This document shows, one piece after another, positions 8,285 to 16,330 of a stretch of DNA of 32,091 nucleotides (positions are counted from its first letter, which is position 1; each line of letters starts with the position of its first letter). The notes beneath the pieces were generated by a model. That model did not search any database. It was not told where the DNA came from and saw only the letters and a program-made list of their open reading frames with translations. Source of the DNA: Phycisphaeraceae bacterium. Its GTDB lineage: Bacteria; Planctomycetota; Phycisphaerae; Phycisphaerales; SM1A02. The stretch lies in assembly GCA_003562195.1 (NCBI GenBank), contig PWVT01000195.1:1-32091 (forward strand), in the 5' to 3' direction. Position numbers and translations under genes: made by a program.

Positions 8285-8320
8285 GCCTGCCTTTCATGTC
8301 GCGAGACATGAAAGGCAGGC
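8285..8320. repeat. Perfect 16-bp stem hairpin with GCGA loop
   Basis: GCCTGCCTTTCATGTC at 8285-8300 is the exact reverse complement of 8305-8320, separated by the loop GCGA, a GNRA-type tetraloop. No T-run follows, so it is not a canonical Rho-independent terminator, although a transcript would fold very stably here, 75 nt after the dehydrogenase stop. A smaller inverted repeat (CCTGTG/CACAGG, 8243-8261) lies just upstream. The hairpin sits at the edge of a decayed gene region and may be a REP-like dispersed palindrome or a scar of rearrangement. Confidence 0.75.
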
Positions 8321-8351
8321 TATGCAGCACAACGACGCAGCATCTCGATAG

Positions 8352-8580
8352 TTTCGCGAGCAAGGGTACGGCACCCTGATGAACGTCAGCTCCATCGTCG
8401 GCCGTATCGGCGCGCCATTCGTGAGTGTGTACACAATGACGAAATTTGCCATCGCAGGATTGACCGAGTCGCTGCGGATGGAGTTTATCGACGAGCCGAA
8501 TATTCATATTGTTACCGTTCTGCCGCCCAGTGTTGATACGCCGCTTTTTCAGCATGCTGCCAACCTCACTGGCCGACGAC
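8352..8580 (+). pseudogene. Truncated short-chain dehydrogenase/reductase fragment
   Basis: After a TAG at 8349-8351, about 73 codons read like the middle of a classical short-chain dehydrogenase: GYGTLMNVSSIVGRIG, then the catalytic Tyr-x3-Lys in VYTMTKFAIAGLTESLR, then VLPPSVDTPLFQHAAN. Homology begins before the first ATG (8379), so that ATG is not the original start. The N-terminal Rossmann half with its glycine-rich cofactor motif is absent, and the resemblance ends after about residue 73, where the frame runs on into unrelated sequence. A complete enzyme would be about 250 residues, so this is a decayed remnant. The perfect hairpin at 8285-8320 lies 31 nt before the fragment. Confidence 0.75.
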
Positions 8581-8581
8581 A

Positions 8582-9360
8582 CGATTGCAGGACCGGCACT
8601 ACTTCCAATTTGGTGCCCTCGGAGGCGCGACAATCGAGGAGTTTCATCACGGCTCTTCGCGCGTTGATGAGTTTCTGCGGGATTATGAATCGCCCTATGA
8701 GCAATGGAATCCGCCGGAACCGGACGCAGACCACCCGGAAGCTGAGTGGGGTTTTCAACCCGATCTGGGGACGATATCGAACGTTTTGCCCGTACCCATG
8801 GATATGTCGTCCGTCGCATCAACTTTGATATGCCTGATGATGTCAGCCCGCTCGCAGCAAATTTTTACCGTCTCTTCAATCGGCATCGTGGTGTGATCGG
8901 CAACCGGCTGTTGGTGGAGTCGTTTGTGCTCATGGAGCCCTACTAGACCGTTCGCACCGGTTCCACACTCTATTGGATGGTGTTCAACAAGGAACCATCC
9001 GTCGAAGATGTCGAGCAGTACCTGGATGAACGCGAGCAGTTCGACGAGATTTATATGATGCTGTTCTCGCACGGCGTCGAATCGGTGGGACTGGTTTCCA
9101 TTGAACGCTGGCGTGAGATACTGGCTCGAACACGACGAAAGGGCGAGTTTGTCGGCGTCGATCCAGAGAAATATCCCCACGATTTCGCGATCTATGCTCG
9201 CTACTTCACCGCAATTCAGCAGCAAATGGCGTCACGATATCCCATTCCTACACCCTTGGAACTCTCTGTACTCGACGATTTCCTGCGTGAAAATGGCGAT
9301 CGGTACCGCGTCCGCGTGTCGGGTTCGTTGAGGCAGGTCGATCAGGCATTGGTTGGCTAA
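8582..9360 (+). pseudogene. Disrupted gene of unknown family (frameshift plus in-frame TAG)
   Basis: Three pieces together look like one protein of ~255 residues. The first, in one frame from about 8582, contains HYFQFGALGGATIEEFHHG and continues to GFQPDLG. At the GGGG run 8767-8770 the coherent reading shifts by -1 into the next frame, continuing DDIERFARTHGYVVRRINF. A TAG at 8944-8946 interrupts it after VLMEPY, and the same frame goes on TVRTGSTLYWMVFNKEPS to the stop at 9358-9360. The piece after the TAG (8977-9360) retains a protein-like composition. I do not recognise the family. A sequencing error could explain the shift but not easily both lesions. It has no clear start and follows the dehydrogenase fragment directly. 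Confidence 0.6.
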
Positions 9361-9426
9361 CCAGCCGTTGGCATGCAACAGGTGCGGCCTCGAGTACGAA
9401 AAGTACCATGATCCTGCTTCTGTGAG

Positions 9427-9456
9427 TTGACATTGGCGGTAGGTGTGCAGGACAAT
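9427..9456 (+). promoter_or_regulatory. Possible sigma-70 type promoter
   Basis: A perfect TTGACA at 9427-9432 is followed after 18 nt by GACAAT at 9451-9456 (4 of 6 to TATAAT). It overlaps the ATG at 9455. If it is used, transcription would begin near 9463, at or next to a second in-frame ATG at 9464, which would make a leaderless message. The assignment rests on consensus matching alone. Confidence 0.25.
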
Positions 9457-10966
9457 GAGCCAAATGCATTCAGCCCGGTCTATCTGTTGTTGGTGTGCGC
9501 TGTCGGTGATCGTCCTGGCAATGGTGTGGACAGTCCCTCCACTGTTTGCTGGGGACACCTCCGGTGACGAGAACGGCGCGCCGCCAGAAGATGTCTCGGA
9601 GTCGCTCCCGCACAAAGGTGAAGAGACGGTCGAGCGCCATGACGACGAAGTCGTTCGTGCTGGCGAACGTGTCATTTTGCGTGTCAATCGCAACGAGACT
9701 GTAGCTGGGGAAGTCCAACTCGAGAACAGCGATGTGATCGTCGTACGCACACGGCGCGGCGAACTCCGCAGTTTCCCGCGCATACGCATACTGCAGGTCA
9801 TTCGTCTGGTTGAGCCGGAGCCAGGCCAGCACGGCGTGGTGCATTTGCGAAATGGTCAACGGCGCGAGGGGGTAATCGTTGAGGATGAGTTTGATTACGT
9901 GCTTGTGGAGATCGAGGGCATCCCAGCCCGGCTTCGCCGTGAGTTCGTGGACTATGTTGTGCTCGAACCCACATTCCAACAGCGCTATGAGCAGTTCCGC
10001 GAGACGATTCGCCCGAACATGTTTGATCGGCACCTCGCGTTATGCCGTTGGCTGATTCGCCATCGCGAATATGACTTGGCCAAGGAAAACCTTGAGGAGA
10101 TTCTCGCTCAGAAGGAATTGCATGATGCTCGGGAATTGCTCAAACTCGTCAACGCACAACTTGCCCTACGTCGAAATTCTGTAAGTGAGACACCGCAACC
10201 TCCGCAAGAGTCAGGCGATCCAACCCCACGGCGTGTACCGGCTGATCTACTGACGCACGAGGATGTCAATCTGATTCGCGTGTACGAAATCGACTTCGAC
10301 AACCCACCTCGTTTGCAAGTCGATCCGCCGACAGTACGCCGCCTGTTTGAATCCTACGGCACGCATGAAAGCGTACCCTCAACGCAGAGTGAGCGCAATG
10401 CGATGATTCGCGGTGACGCTTCAAAGATCGTCCGCTTGATGTTTGAATTGCGTGCTCGTGAGCTGTATCCGGAGATCCAGGTCAACTCCGAACCGCATTC
10501 GCTGAACCAGTTTCGCCTTCGAGTGCACAACACGTGGCTATTGAACAACTGCGCTACCAGTGGGTGTCACGGCGGGCAGGATGCGGGCGATCTGTTGCTT
10601 CATCGTCGCAACCACACGGATGCGCGCGTCCGGTACACCAACTTCATGATCCTTGAGAATTTGGAAGTCGATCCGGAATGGCCGCTGATCAACTACGATA
10701 ACCCGGAGATGTCGCTGATCATTCAATACGGCATGCCGCGTGAATTGGCCCGCTTGCCACACCCGGATGTCCGTGGCTGGCGGCCGGTGTTTTCTCGCCC
10801 GAATGACCGGATGAAGCGCGATGCAATGGCGTGGATTAAGTCGATGATGCAGCCACGACCTGCGTACCCGATCGAATTCGACCCCAAGCCGCAATGGATC
10901 AACGGCCCCGAGGACGCGGTGTCTGATATAACACGAAGCAAGGATGCTGCGTCGAGTGATCGCTGA
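9455..10966 (+). CDS. Secreted protein with two Sm-like beta domains and a CX4CH cytochrome-like domain
   Basis: About 503 residues. An N-terminal signal peptide (hydrophobic ALSVIVLAMVWTVPPL, likely cleaved near FAG) directs it outside the cytoplasm. Residues ~68-165 look like two tandem small beta-barrel repeats (RVILRVNRNETVAGEV; GVVHLRNGQRREGVIV). A helical linker and a Pro-rich stretch near 245-262 follow. The C-terminal third carries NNCATSGCHGG near residues 364-374, a CX4CH motif one residue longer than CX3CH and two longer than the usual CX2CH haem site, then NPEMSLIIQYGMP and HPDV, reminiscent of planctomycete cytochrome c-like domains with a possible Met ligand. Haem binding is inferred. 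Starts: GTG 9443, ATG 9455 and ATG 9464 are possible; I use 9455. Confidence 0.75.
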   Translation: MSQMHSARSICCWCALSVIVLAMVWTVPPLFAGDTSGDENGAPPEDVSESLPHKGEETVERHDDEVVRAGERVILRVNRNETVAGEVQLENSDVIVVRTRRGELRSFPRIRILQVIRLVEPEPGQHGVVHLRNGQRREGVIVEDEFDYVLVEIEGIPARLRREFVDYVVLEPTFQQRYEQFRETIRPNMFDRHLALCRWLIRHREYDLAKENLEEILAQKELHDARELLKLVNAQLALRRNSVSETPQPPQESGDPTPRRVPADLLTHEDVNLIRVYEIDFDNPPRLQVDPPTVRRLFESYGTHESVPSTQSERNAMIRGDASKIVRLMFELRARELYPEIQVNSEPHSLNQFRLRVHNTWLLNNCATSGCHGGQDAGDLLLHRRNHTDARVRYTNFMILENLEVDPEWPLINYDNPEMSLIIQYGMPRELARLPHPDVRGWRPVFSRPNDRMKRDAMAWIKSMMQPRPAYPIEFDPKPQWINGPEDAVSDITRSKDAASSDR

Positions 10967-11000
10967 GGCGGATTGGGCATGTGCCGCATCACGGTGTTGT

Positions 11001-11009
11001 TGCTACACT
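11001..11009 (+). promoter_or_regulatory. Possible extended -10 element
   Basis: TGCTACACT matches the extended -10 pattern TGnTATAAT at TG and 4 of 6 core positions. It lies 64 nt upstream of the lipoprotein start at 11073, in the 106-nt gap after the preceding gene. No good -35 box is visible 16-18 nt upstream. Confidence 0.3.
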
Positions 11010-11072
11010 GGGCACTCAGGGGAGTTATGAAATCACCGGCGACGGTGCATCAAGAATCTGGAGTGAATCTGC

Positions 11073-12467
11073 ATGATGTGTAACGCTAGCAAGTCATCGG
11101 CCCTCGGACGTCGTCACCGTTTGGGTGGTGCGGTCGCCAGCGTCCTTCTTCTTACTGGCGGTGTTCTCGTCGGGTGTGAAGACAGCGCGGCGGAGCAACG
11201 CGTCGATGCGCAGCGAACGATCCTCGCTGCGTCGGCTGATTTCCGCAACGCCACGGTGGGAACTGTGACGGTTGAGGATGAAGAATTTGAGTCGCGTCAG
11301 CAGGAACTCAATGCCTTGATCGGTCGAGTCAGCAACCTTCCGAATGCTGATCCCGGCCAGCAGGCCGCAGGTGGCATGCTGGCGGCCGAAGCGTTGAGCG
11401 AGTTGGCCTCGATGCACCTTGCTCATGCGCAAACGATGCAACGTCAGCAACGGTTTGACCGCCGCAAGATTCAGCACGCGCTGGATGCAGCAGGCCGGCT
11501 GAGTGCACGCGCCGACGCACAGGCCGAGCTTACGACATCATCTGAACGTGCAATGCTTCAGGGCCAGCGTGATGCGGCTGAGGAATCACTCAATGAGCTG
11601 AATCGCCAGATCGGAGCACTGGAAGGGCCGATTGCAGACCGCCTTGATCGCAATGCACAAGATGTCGCTGAGGCAGACCGATTGCGAGAGGAAGCCAATG
11701 ACCTGATCCGCCTTGCCATTGAACTCGGCCATGCCAACGGTTTTCCAAGTTTTCAGCAAGCGATTGACATTCGCCGCGATGCCGATGGCATCGACTTTGA
11801 TGTTTCCCTGCGTGAGCTGGAACTTGAGTATGAGCTTCAGCCGCAGCATGAGCTTGTTGAGTTGCAAATCCACCATCTGCGAAGCGCCGTGGAGTCCATC
11901 CGCAACACGCTGGCAGAATTTGATCGACTCGATGAGCAATTGACGGGCGACCTCGATGCCACGCGTCAGCAGGTTTCAGCATTGGTACAGGAGATTTCTC
12001 GAAGCGTGGATGGGCTGAGTGATCGTGTCCGTAGCGATTTGGCTGAGCAATACGAACAGGCGGGTGAATACCTGCAACGCGCGGTCACGCAGGCACGCCA
12101 GGCCGCCGGCCGACTCAGAGGCGATCAGGCCGGGGCTGCGCGCATGCTACAGGTCAAGGTGAGTGAGTCGCTGGGCAGCGCGCTGAAGAGCCAGGCAGCA
12201 GCCATGGGCGACCATGCTGACCTCCTCACGCAATTGATCGAGGTAGGGGCGGGCCTGCTCCCGGATCTTGAGACCTATCGATCGATTCGTGATGAACTCA
12301 ACGAGACACGGCAGCGGCTCACAGCCGAAGCGCGAGAAGCATTTGCCGAAGCTCAATCAGCATTAGGCGGTGTCAGCGGTAGCGCAGCCGATGCGTACCG
12401 CAGTCACCTTGAGCGTGTCACCGGGAACGAGAGTGCCACTGAAGGTATCATGAACACCGATCTGTAA
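11073..12467 (+). CDS. Coiled-coil lipoprotein of unknown function
   Basis: A 464-residue protein with a lipoprotein signal peptide: basic RRHRLGG, hydrophobic AVASVLLLTGGVL and lipobox LVGC with the lipidated Cys near residue 35. The remainder is almost entirely helical and rich in Ala, Glu, Gln, Arg and Leu, with heptad-like stretches (for example residues 130-200 and 255-345), so a long periplasmic coiled coil anchored to a membrane is likely. No enzymatic motif is seen. A GGAG lies 9 nt upstream of the ATG at 11073. It has 106 nt before it and a strong hairpin right after it, so it may be a single-gene unit. A structural, envelope-spanning or tethering role is possible but not shown. Confidence 0.75.
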   Translation: MMCNASKSSALGRRHRLGGAVASVLLLTGGVLVGCEDSAAEQRVDAQRTILAASADFRNATVGTVTVEDEEFESRQQELNALIGRVSNLPNADPGQQAAGGMLAAEALSELASMHLAHAQTMQRQQRFDRRKIQHALDAAGRLSARADAQAELTTSSERAMLQGQRDAAEESLNELNRQIGALEGPIADRLDRNAQDVAEADRLREEANDLIRLAIELGHANGFPSFQQAIDIRRDADGIDFDVSLRELELEYELQPQHELVELQIHHLRSAVESIRNTLAEFDRLDEQLTGDLDATRQQVSALVQEISRSVDGLSDRVRSDLAEQYEQAGEYLQRAVTQARQAAGRLRGDQAGAARMLQVKVSESLGSALKSQAAAMGDHADLLTQLIEVGAGLLPDLETYRSIRDELNETRQRLTAEAREAFAEAQSALGGVSGSAADAYRSHLERVTGNESATEGIMNTDL

Positions 12468-12475
12468 CGCTTGGC

Positions 12476-12500
12476 CACCACAACGATGTAGGTTGTGGTG
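12476..12500. other. Strong hairpin after the lipoprotein gene
   Basis: CACCACAAC at 12476-12484 pairs perfectly with GTTGTGGTG at 12492-12500 around a 7-nt loop, starting 9 nt after the lipoprotein stop. No T-run follows, so it is not a textbook intrinsic terminator, but it could protect the 3' end of the message or assist termination. The rest of the 123-nt gap has only a 10-bp palindrome (ATCGGCCGAT, 12547-12556). Confidence 0.45.
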
Positions 12501-12590
12501 CGCGATCTGAACTTGAGGTGTTAGGATTGTGCTTTCCACATTGGCGATCGGCCGATGTTGTGAATCGAATGAATCGCCCATCGCCTGCAC

Positions 12591-13649
12591 ATGATGAACA
12601 CTCAACCGCCACCGACTGAACAGTACGCGTCGAACGCAAGTTACGCTGACCTTGCATCGCGCTTGAACAGTGCCAAACGCATTGCATTGGTGTCGCATTA
12701 CAAGGCCGATGGCGACTCCATCGGCTCGATGCTTGCCTTGGCCCGCGCAATGCAGGCCCAAGGCAAAGAGGCGTTGGTCACGCTGACAGGCCCGGTTGAT
12801 GAAAAGCTGCTCATGCTTGTTGGTGAAACGCCATATGTACGCATTGATTCAGTGGATGATGCTCCGGAGGATGACGTTTTCGATCTCATTGTTCTTGTGG
12901 ATACCGGGGCATGGTCGCAGTTGGAACTTGTCGAAACTTGGCTCCGCCGTAACCGCGATCGTGTCATTGGCATCGACCATCACGCACACGGAGATGATGT
13001 CGCATTGGACCGCGTGGTTGATGCAAATTGTGCTGCGACGGCACAGATGATCGTGCAATTGCTGGATGTTATGAACATCACGATTACCGGTGGAATCGAG
13101 AGTATCGGCGAAGCACTGTTTCTCGGCTTGGCCACCGCTACTGGATGGTTCCGGCACTCCAATGCTGGTGCGGAGGTGTTCTCGGTAGCGGCACGTTTGC
13201 TGGACGCTGGCGTGGACAAGATTCGACTGCATCAGATCATTGAAGAGTCACATCGGCCGCAGCGCCTTTCACTGGAAGCACGCGCCCTCGCTTCATTGAC
13301 ATATGCTGCTGACCAAACTGTCGCCATCATGTCACTGGAATTGAAGGATTTTACCGAGACCGGAGGGCTGGTTGAGGATCTCACTGGCATGGTCAATTTG
13401 CCATTAGTCGTGCAACGCACGCAGGTGTCTATTCTCCTCGCTCAGTCCGAGCAAACGCGCACGAAAGCCAGTTTCCGTTCAAAATCGTCAATCAATCCGC
13501 TTGATCCGGATGAGTTTGTCGATGTCAACGAGCTGGCGCGGCGATTCGGTGGTGGCGGGCATGTCCATGCGGCTGGGGCAAAGTTCGATATGGATGTCGC
13601 TGAAGCTCGCAAGCTCATTCTCCAGGTTCTGGAGCAGCAATCAGCGTGA
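12591..13649 (+). CDS. nrnA: DHH/DHHA1 phosphoesterase, NrnA-like
   Basis: A 352-residue cytoplasmic protein of the DHH superfamily, whose NrnA-type members degrade nano-RNAs and dephosphorylate pAp; some relatives hydrolyse cyclic dinucleotides. The metal-binding motifs are in order: HYKADGDSIGS (residues 36-46), DTG (104-106) and DHH (129-131), followed by the C-terminal DHHA1 substrate motif FGGGGHVHAAG (319-329). Motif I is HYKADGD where many relatives have HxNPDGD, but the His and both Asp are kept. Length is typical. The ATG at 12591 is followed by another at 12594; no clear ribosome-binding site is seen. The convergent minus-strand gene ends 15 nt after its stop. Confidence 0.85.
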   Translation: MMNTQPPPTEQYASNASYADLASRLNSAKRIALVSHYKADGDSIGSMLALARAMQAQGKEALVTLTGPVDEKLLMLVGETPYVRIDSVDDAPEDDVFDLIVLVDTGAWSQLELVETWLRRNRDRVIGIDHHAHGDDVALDRVVDANCAATAQMIVQLLDVMNITITGGIESIGEALFLGLATATGWFRHSNAGAEVFSVAARLLDAGVDKIRLHQIIEESHRPQRLSLEARALASLTYAADQTVAIMSLELKDFTETGGLVEDLTGMVNLPLVVQRTQVSILLAQSEQTRTKASFRSKSSINPLDPDEFVDVNELARRFGGGGHVHAAGAKFDMDVAEARKLILQVLEQQSA

Positions 13650-13664
13650 GGCCTCCAAAAAGGA

Positions 13665-14429
13665 TTACTCCGCCCGCTCGCCCACCCTCAGCAAGCTGCG
13701 TGGTTCAATGGTGAAACCAAACTCGGCAAACGGGCCGATCAGTCGTGGACTGTCAAACGCACCTGCTTCGTGGCGTTCCGGGTTGACCTGCACGGCTGGA
13801 ATCAGCGTGCCGCGAAGCACCAGGATCGTTGTCTCCGTCTGTTCACGCATTGCTTCGTAACGACGGGCCACGCTGCGCGGCAAGGTGAGATCAAACGGGT
13901 CCCCAAGCTCAGCGTGCGATTCTGGATCAATAGCCGTCAGACGAAGGTCGTATCCGGTGCGCGTCTGATGCTCACGGTCCACACGAACGTGCCACTGGAT
14001 CGGAGAGCGATATTTCCTTGCTGCTGCGGCTTGCCAACGCGTCAATTGGCGCATGTAGAGGTTCCGTTCACGGCTGTCGGCACTGCCGATCTCCTGGTCG
14101 CCTAATGTCTCAGCGTAATCCTGTGAAAGGGCTCGCCGGAGTGCACGTGGGCTTGCAGAGGGCACTGATTCATCAATCGTGACTTCGGGTTCGTCGTCAT
14201 CACGTTGTCGCTCTCCATGAGCAGCGGCCAGTGCACGCTCTAACTCTGCGATGCGTGATTGAGCTGCTTCAAGTTCCCGGACTTTCTCTTCAAGTTCGGC
14301 TCGAAGTCGTTGGTTCTCTCGACGCAATTCGTCAATATTCTGGGCGGCAGCGTGTGGAGCGATCAGGCCGAGTTGCATCACCGCAAAAATGAGCATAATC
14401 GGCAATCGGCAGGTCATGGAAGGGGTCAT
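13665..14429 (-). CDS. Secreted protein with N-terminal coiled coil, unknown function
   Basis: A 254-residue protein. The signal peptide runs from the Met at 14429 (CRLPIMLIFAVMQLGLIAP) with a likely cut after HAAA near residue 29. It is followed at once by a charged leucine-heptad coiled coil (residues 31-72: ELRRENQRLRAELEEKVREL). An acidic linker and a C-terminal domain of ~150 residues follow, with strand-like segments (SPIQWHVRVDREHQ; TTILVLRGTLIPAVQV). I do not recognise that domain. The frame extends upstream to 14510, but the extra 27 residues precede the signal peptide and are probably untranslated. It is divergent from the long gene run that starts at 14660. Confidence 0.75.
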   Translation of the reverse strand: MTPSMTCRLPIMLIFAVMQLGLIAPHAAAQNIDELRRENQRLRAELEEKVRELEAAQSRIAELERALAAAHGERQRDDDEPEVTIDESVPSASPRALRRALSQDYAETLGDQEIGSADSRERNLYMRQLTRWQAAAARKYRSPIQWHVRVDREHQTRTGYDLRLTAIDPESHAELGDPFDLTLPRSVARRYEAMREQTETTILVLRGTLIPAVQVNPERHEAGAFDSPRLIGPFAEFGFTIEPRSLLRVGERAE

Positions 14430-14541
14430 GGTAAACTCGCTTTCTTGTGAGACTCGCGGGCGCGGCGAATGATGATTCTCTTCCGGGCTGTGCAGGTCAG
14501 CCATATACAAATGGCCTTAAATCTGCGGCTGTCGCACTGAA

Positions 14542-14570
14542 TTGACGACATTTTAGCTTTATGCGGTAAT
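14542..14570 (+). promoter_or_regulatory. Candidate promoter for the 14660-27167 gene run
   Basis: TTGACG at 14542-14547 is followed by a 17-nt AT-rich spacer and GGTAAT at 14565-14570 (4 of 6 to TATAAT). It lies in an AT-rich intergenic region between divergent genes, about 90 nt before the ATG at 14660, a sensible place for the promoter of the downstream run. Only consensus matching supports it. Confidence 0.4.
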
Positions 14571-14659
14571 TTCCTTCGCTTGAAACAGTTTAATCATATC
14601 ATCAGGACATTGCCGTCGTGTCCCTGCGCGCCGGGGCGTACCTGCAGGAGGTCATGCGT

Positions 14660-16330
14660 ATGAACGAGATTCGCGCGTTACTGAAAATTGCTGCTCGTCG
14701 GCTGGAGGCGAGTATCATGCTCGCCAAGGCACATACCGTCGGCATTGTGCTGGCGGCTGTTGGCTTGAGTTTGATCATTGCAGACCGACTGCCTGCAACG
14801 CCATTTGTCCCATGGCAATGGGTGTTTCCCACCATGTTGGTCGTCGGTGGCATTGCAGCGTTCGCGATGTGGCTGCGATCTCGACCGAGCGAACACCACG
14901 TTGCACTCTTGGTCGATGAACGATTGGACCTTCGCGAAAAAATCTCGACCGCGCTGCACGTGGGCAACCGTGACGACGCATTCGCTCGCGCAGCGGTGGA
15001 AGATGCTGTGGCGGTGGCCACCGATCCAAAGAGCCACGAGCGTGCACGACGACGATTCAACGTGACGCCTCCGACGAATTGGTGGATCGCGCCGATGTTG
15101 ATTGCAGTGGCGGTACTCATTTCCTTCATTGAGCCGATGGACGTCTTTGCACGCGAACAACCAGAGTCGCAGGAGGTGATTCAAGCCCGGCATGAAGTCA
15201 GCGAAACGCTTGATGCAGTCATGCGCGAGATTGAATCCCAGCCGCAATTGAGCGGTGAGTTGGCTGATCTTCTCGGTGACCTGGGTGATCTCAGCCCCGA
15301 CCGAGACACGCTGAAGTCGCCTGATGACATACGCCGGGATGCCATCAAACGCGTGACTGATCTGAATGAACGTCTTGAGGAGATTGTCAGTGGCGAGCGT
15401 GGCAAAACAATGGATGCCATCGACCAAGCCATGAAACAGATGCGCGTCCCTGAAGACGGCCCGGCAAAGGAATTGGCGGAAGCTATGGCACAAGGAGACT
15501 TCCAGGCAGCGAGTGAGGCACTCAAAGAGCTCATTGAGAAGGTCGAAGCTGGTGAACTCACCGCCGAGCAGCAGGAGCAGCTTGTCGAGCAGCTCAAGGA
15601 CCTCGCCAAGCAACTCGAAGATATGGCTCGTCAACAGCAGCAGCTTGAAGATGCACTGCGCAAAGCGGGCATGGATCCGCAGCTCGCGCAGAATCCCGAG
15701 GCGCTCAAGCAGGCAATCGAGAACAATCAGAATCTCAATGAACAGCAACGCCAGCAATTGCAGCAAGTGGCGCAGGCGCAGCAGGCATCGAGTGAAATGT
15801 GTCAAGGCCTTGGCGCTGCTGCAATGGCGCTCGCCCAGGCCCTTGAATCAGGGCAGATGGGTGATGCAGCAGGGCAGATGTCCGACCAACTCAGTGAGCT
15901 TGAGCAACTGCAGATGCTTCTGCAACAGGCCCAAGCCGCTGCGAGCATGTGCCAGGGGACGTGTCAGGGGTTGGGCCGTGGCCTTGGCTTGCAGGCGGCC
16001 ATGCAACAATGGGGGCAGGGCATGGGCGCTGGTGGTGCGGGCGGGCCGAGGCCGACTGCACCATCACCAACGCGAACGCGCGAAGTCCGTGCCGAAGGAC
16101 AGACCGGTGAAGGCGACATTATCGCTCGCATGCTCGTGGATGGTCCGCAGACCGTTGGTGAATCCCGCATTGTTCCAAGCCAGGTTCTCGCTGAAGTCGT
16201 CGAAGGGTTTGAAGAAGGCATTGATGAAGATCAATTGCCACGCAAGTATCATGAAGCACAGAAGCGATATTTCGGTGAATTGGAACGTCAGGTTCGTGAA
16301 GCAGAAGCGCAGACGCAGCAGGAAGAATGA
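14660..16330 (+). CDS. Membrane protein with a Gln-rich coiled-coil domain
   Basis: A 556-residue protein. Two membrane helices (about residues 25-42 and 54-72), a polar segment and a third helix (about 141-157, WIAPMLIAVAVLISFI) anchor it; the rest is an extended hydrophilic region. Residues ~270-440 are highly Gln/Glu/Leu-rich (LEDMARQQQQLEDALRKAG; NLNEQQRQQLQQVAQAQQA), a predicted coiled coil, followed by a Gly-rich linker (GQGMGAGGAGGPRP) and an acidic tail. Such proteins occur beside vWA/MoxR clusters in planctomycetes, but I know no assigned function. The open frame begins at 14618, but AGGAGG at 14646-14651 lies 8 nt before the ATG at 14660 and decides the start. Its stop overlaps the next start as ATGA. 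Confidence 0.75.
   Translation: MNEIRALLKIAARRLEASIMLAKAHTVGIVLAAVGLSLIIADRLPATPFVPWQWVFPTMLVVGGIAAFAMWLRSRPSEHHVALLVDERLDLREKISTALHVGNRDDAFARAAVEDAVAVATDPKSHERARRRFNVTPPTNWWIAPMLIAVAVLISFIEPMDVFAREQPESQEVIQARHEVSETLDAVMREIESQPQLSGELADLLGDLGDLSPDRDTLKSPDDIRRDAIKRVTDLNERLEEIVSGERGKTMDAIDQAMKQMRVPEDGPAKELAEAMAQGDFQAASEALKELIEKVEAGELTAEQQEQLVEQLKDLAKQLEDMARQQQQLEDALRKAGMDPQLAQNPEALKQAIENNQNLNEQQRQQLQQVAQAQQASSEMCQGLGAAAMALAQALESGQMGDAAGQMSDQLSELEQLQMLLQQAQAAASMCQGTCQGLGRGLGLQAAMQQWGQGMGAGGAGGPRPTAPSPTRTREVRAEGQTGEGDIIARMLVDGPQTVGESRIVPSQVLAEVVEGFEEGIDEDQLPRKYHEAQKRYFGELERQVREAEAQTQQEE

Noticed and set aside
12591-13649. Possible cyclic di-AMP phosphodiesterase (GdpP-like) identity
   Set aside because: There are no membrane helices and no PAS or GGDEF part; length and motifs fit the short NrnA-type DHH/DHHA1 architecture.
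14678-15805. 375-codon open frame on the minus strand
   Set aside because: It lies opposite the Gln-rich coiled-coil gene. Its Leu-rich translation is what antisense CAG/GAG codons give, and there is no start signal.
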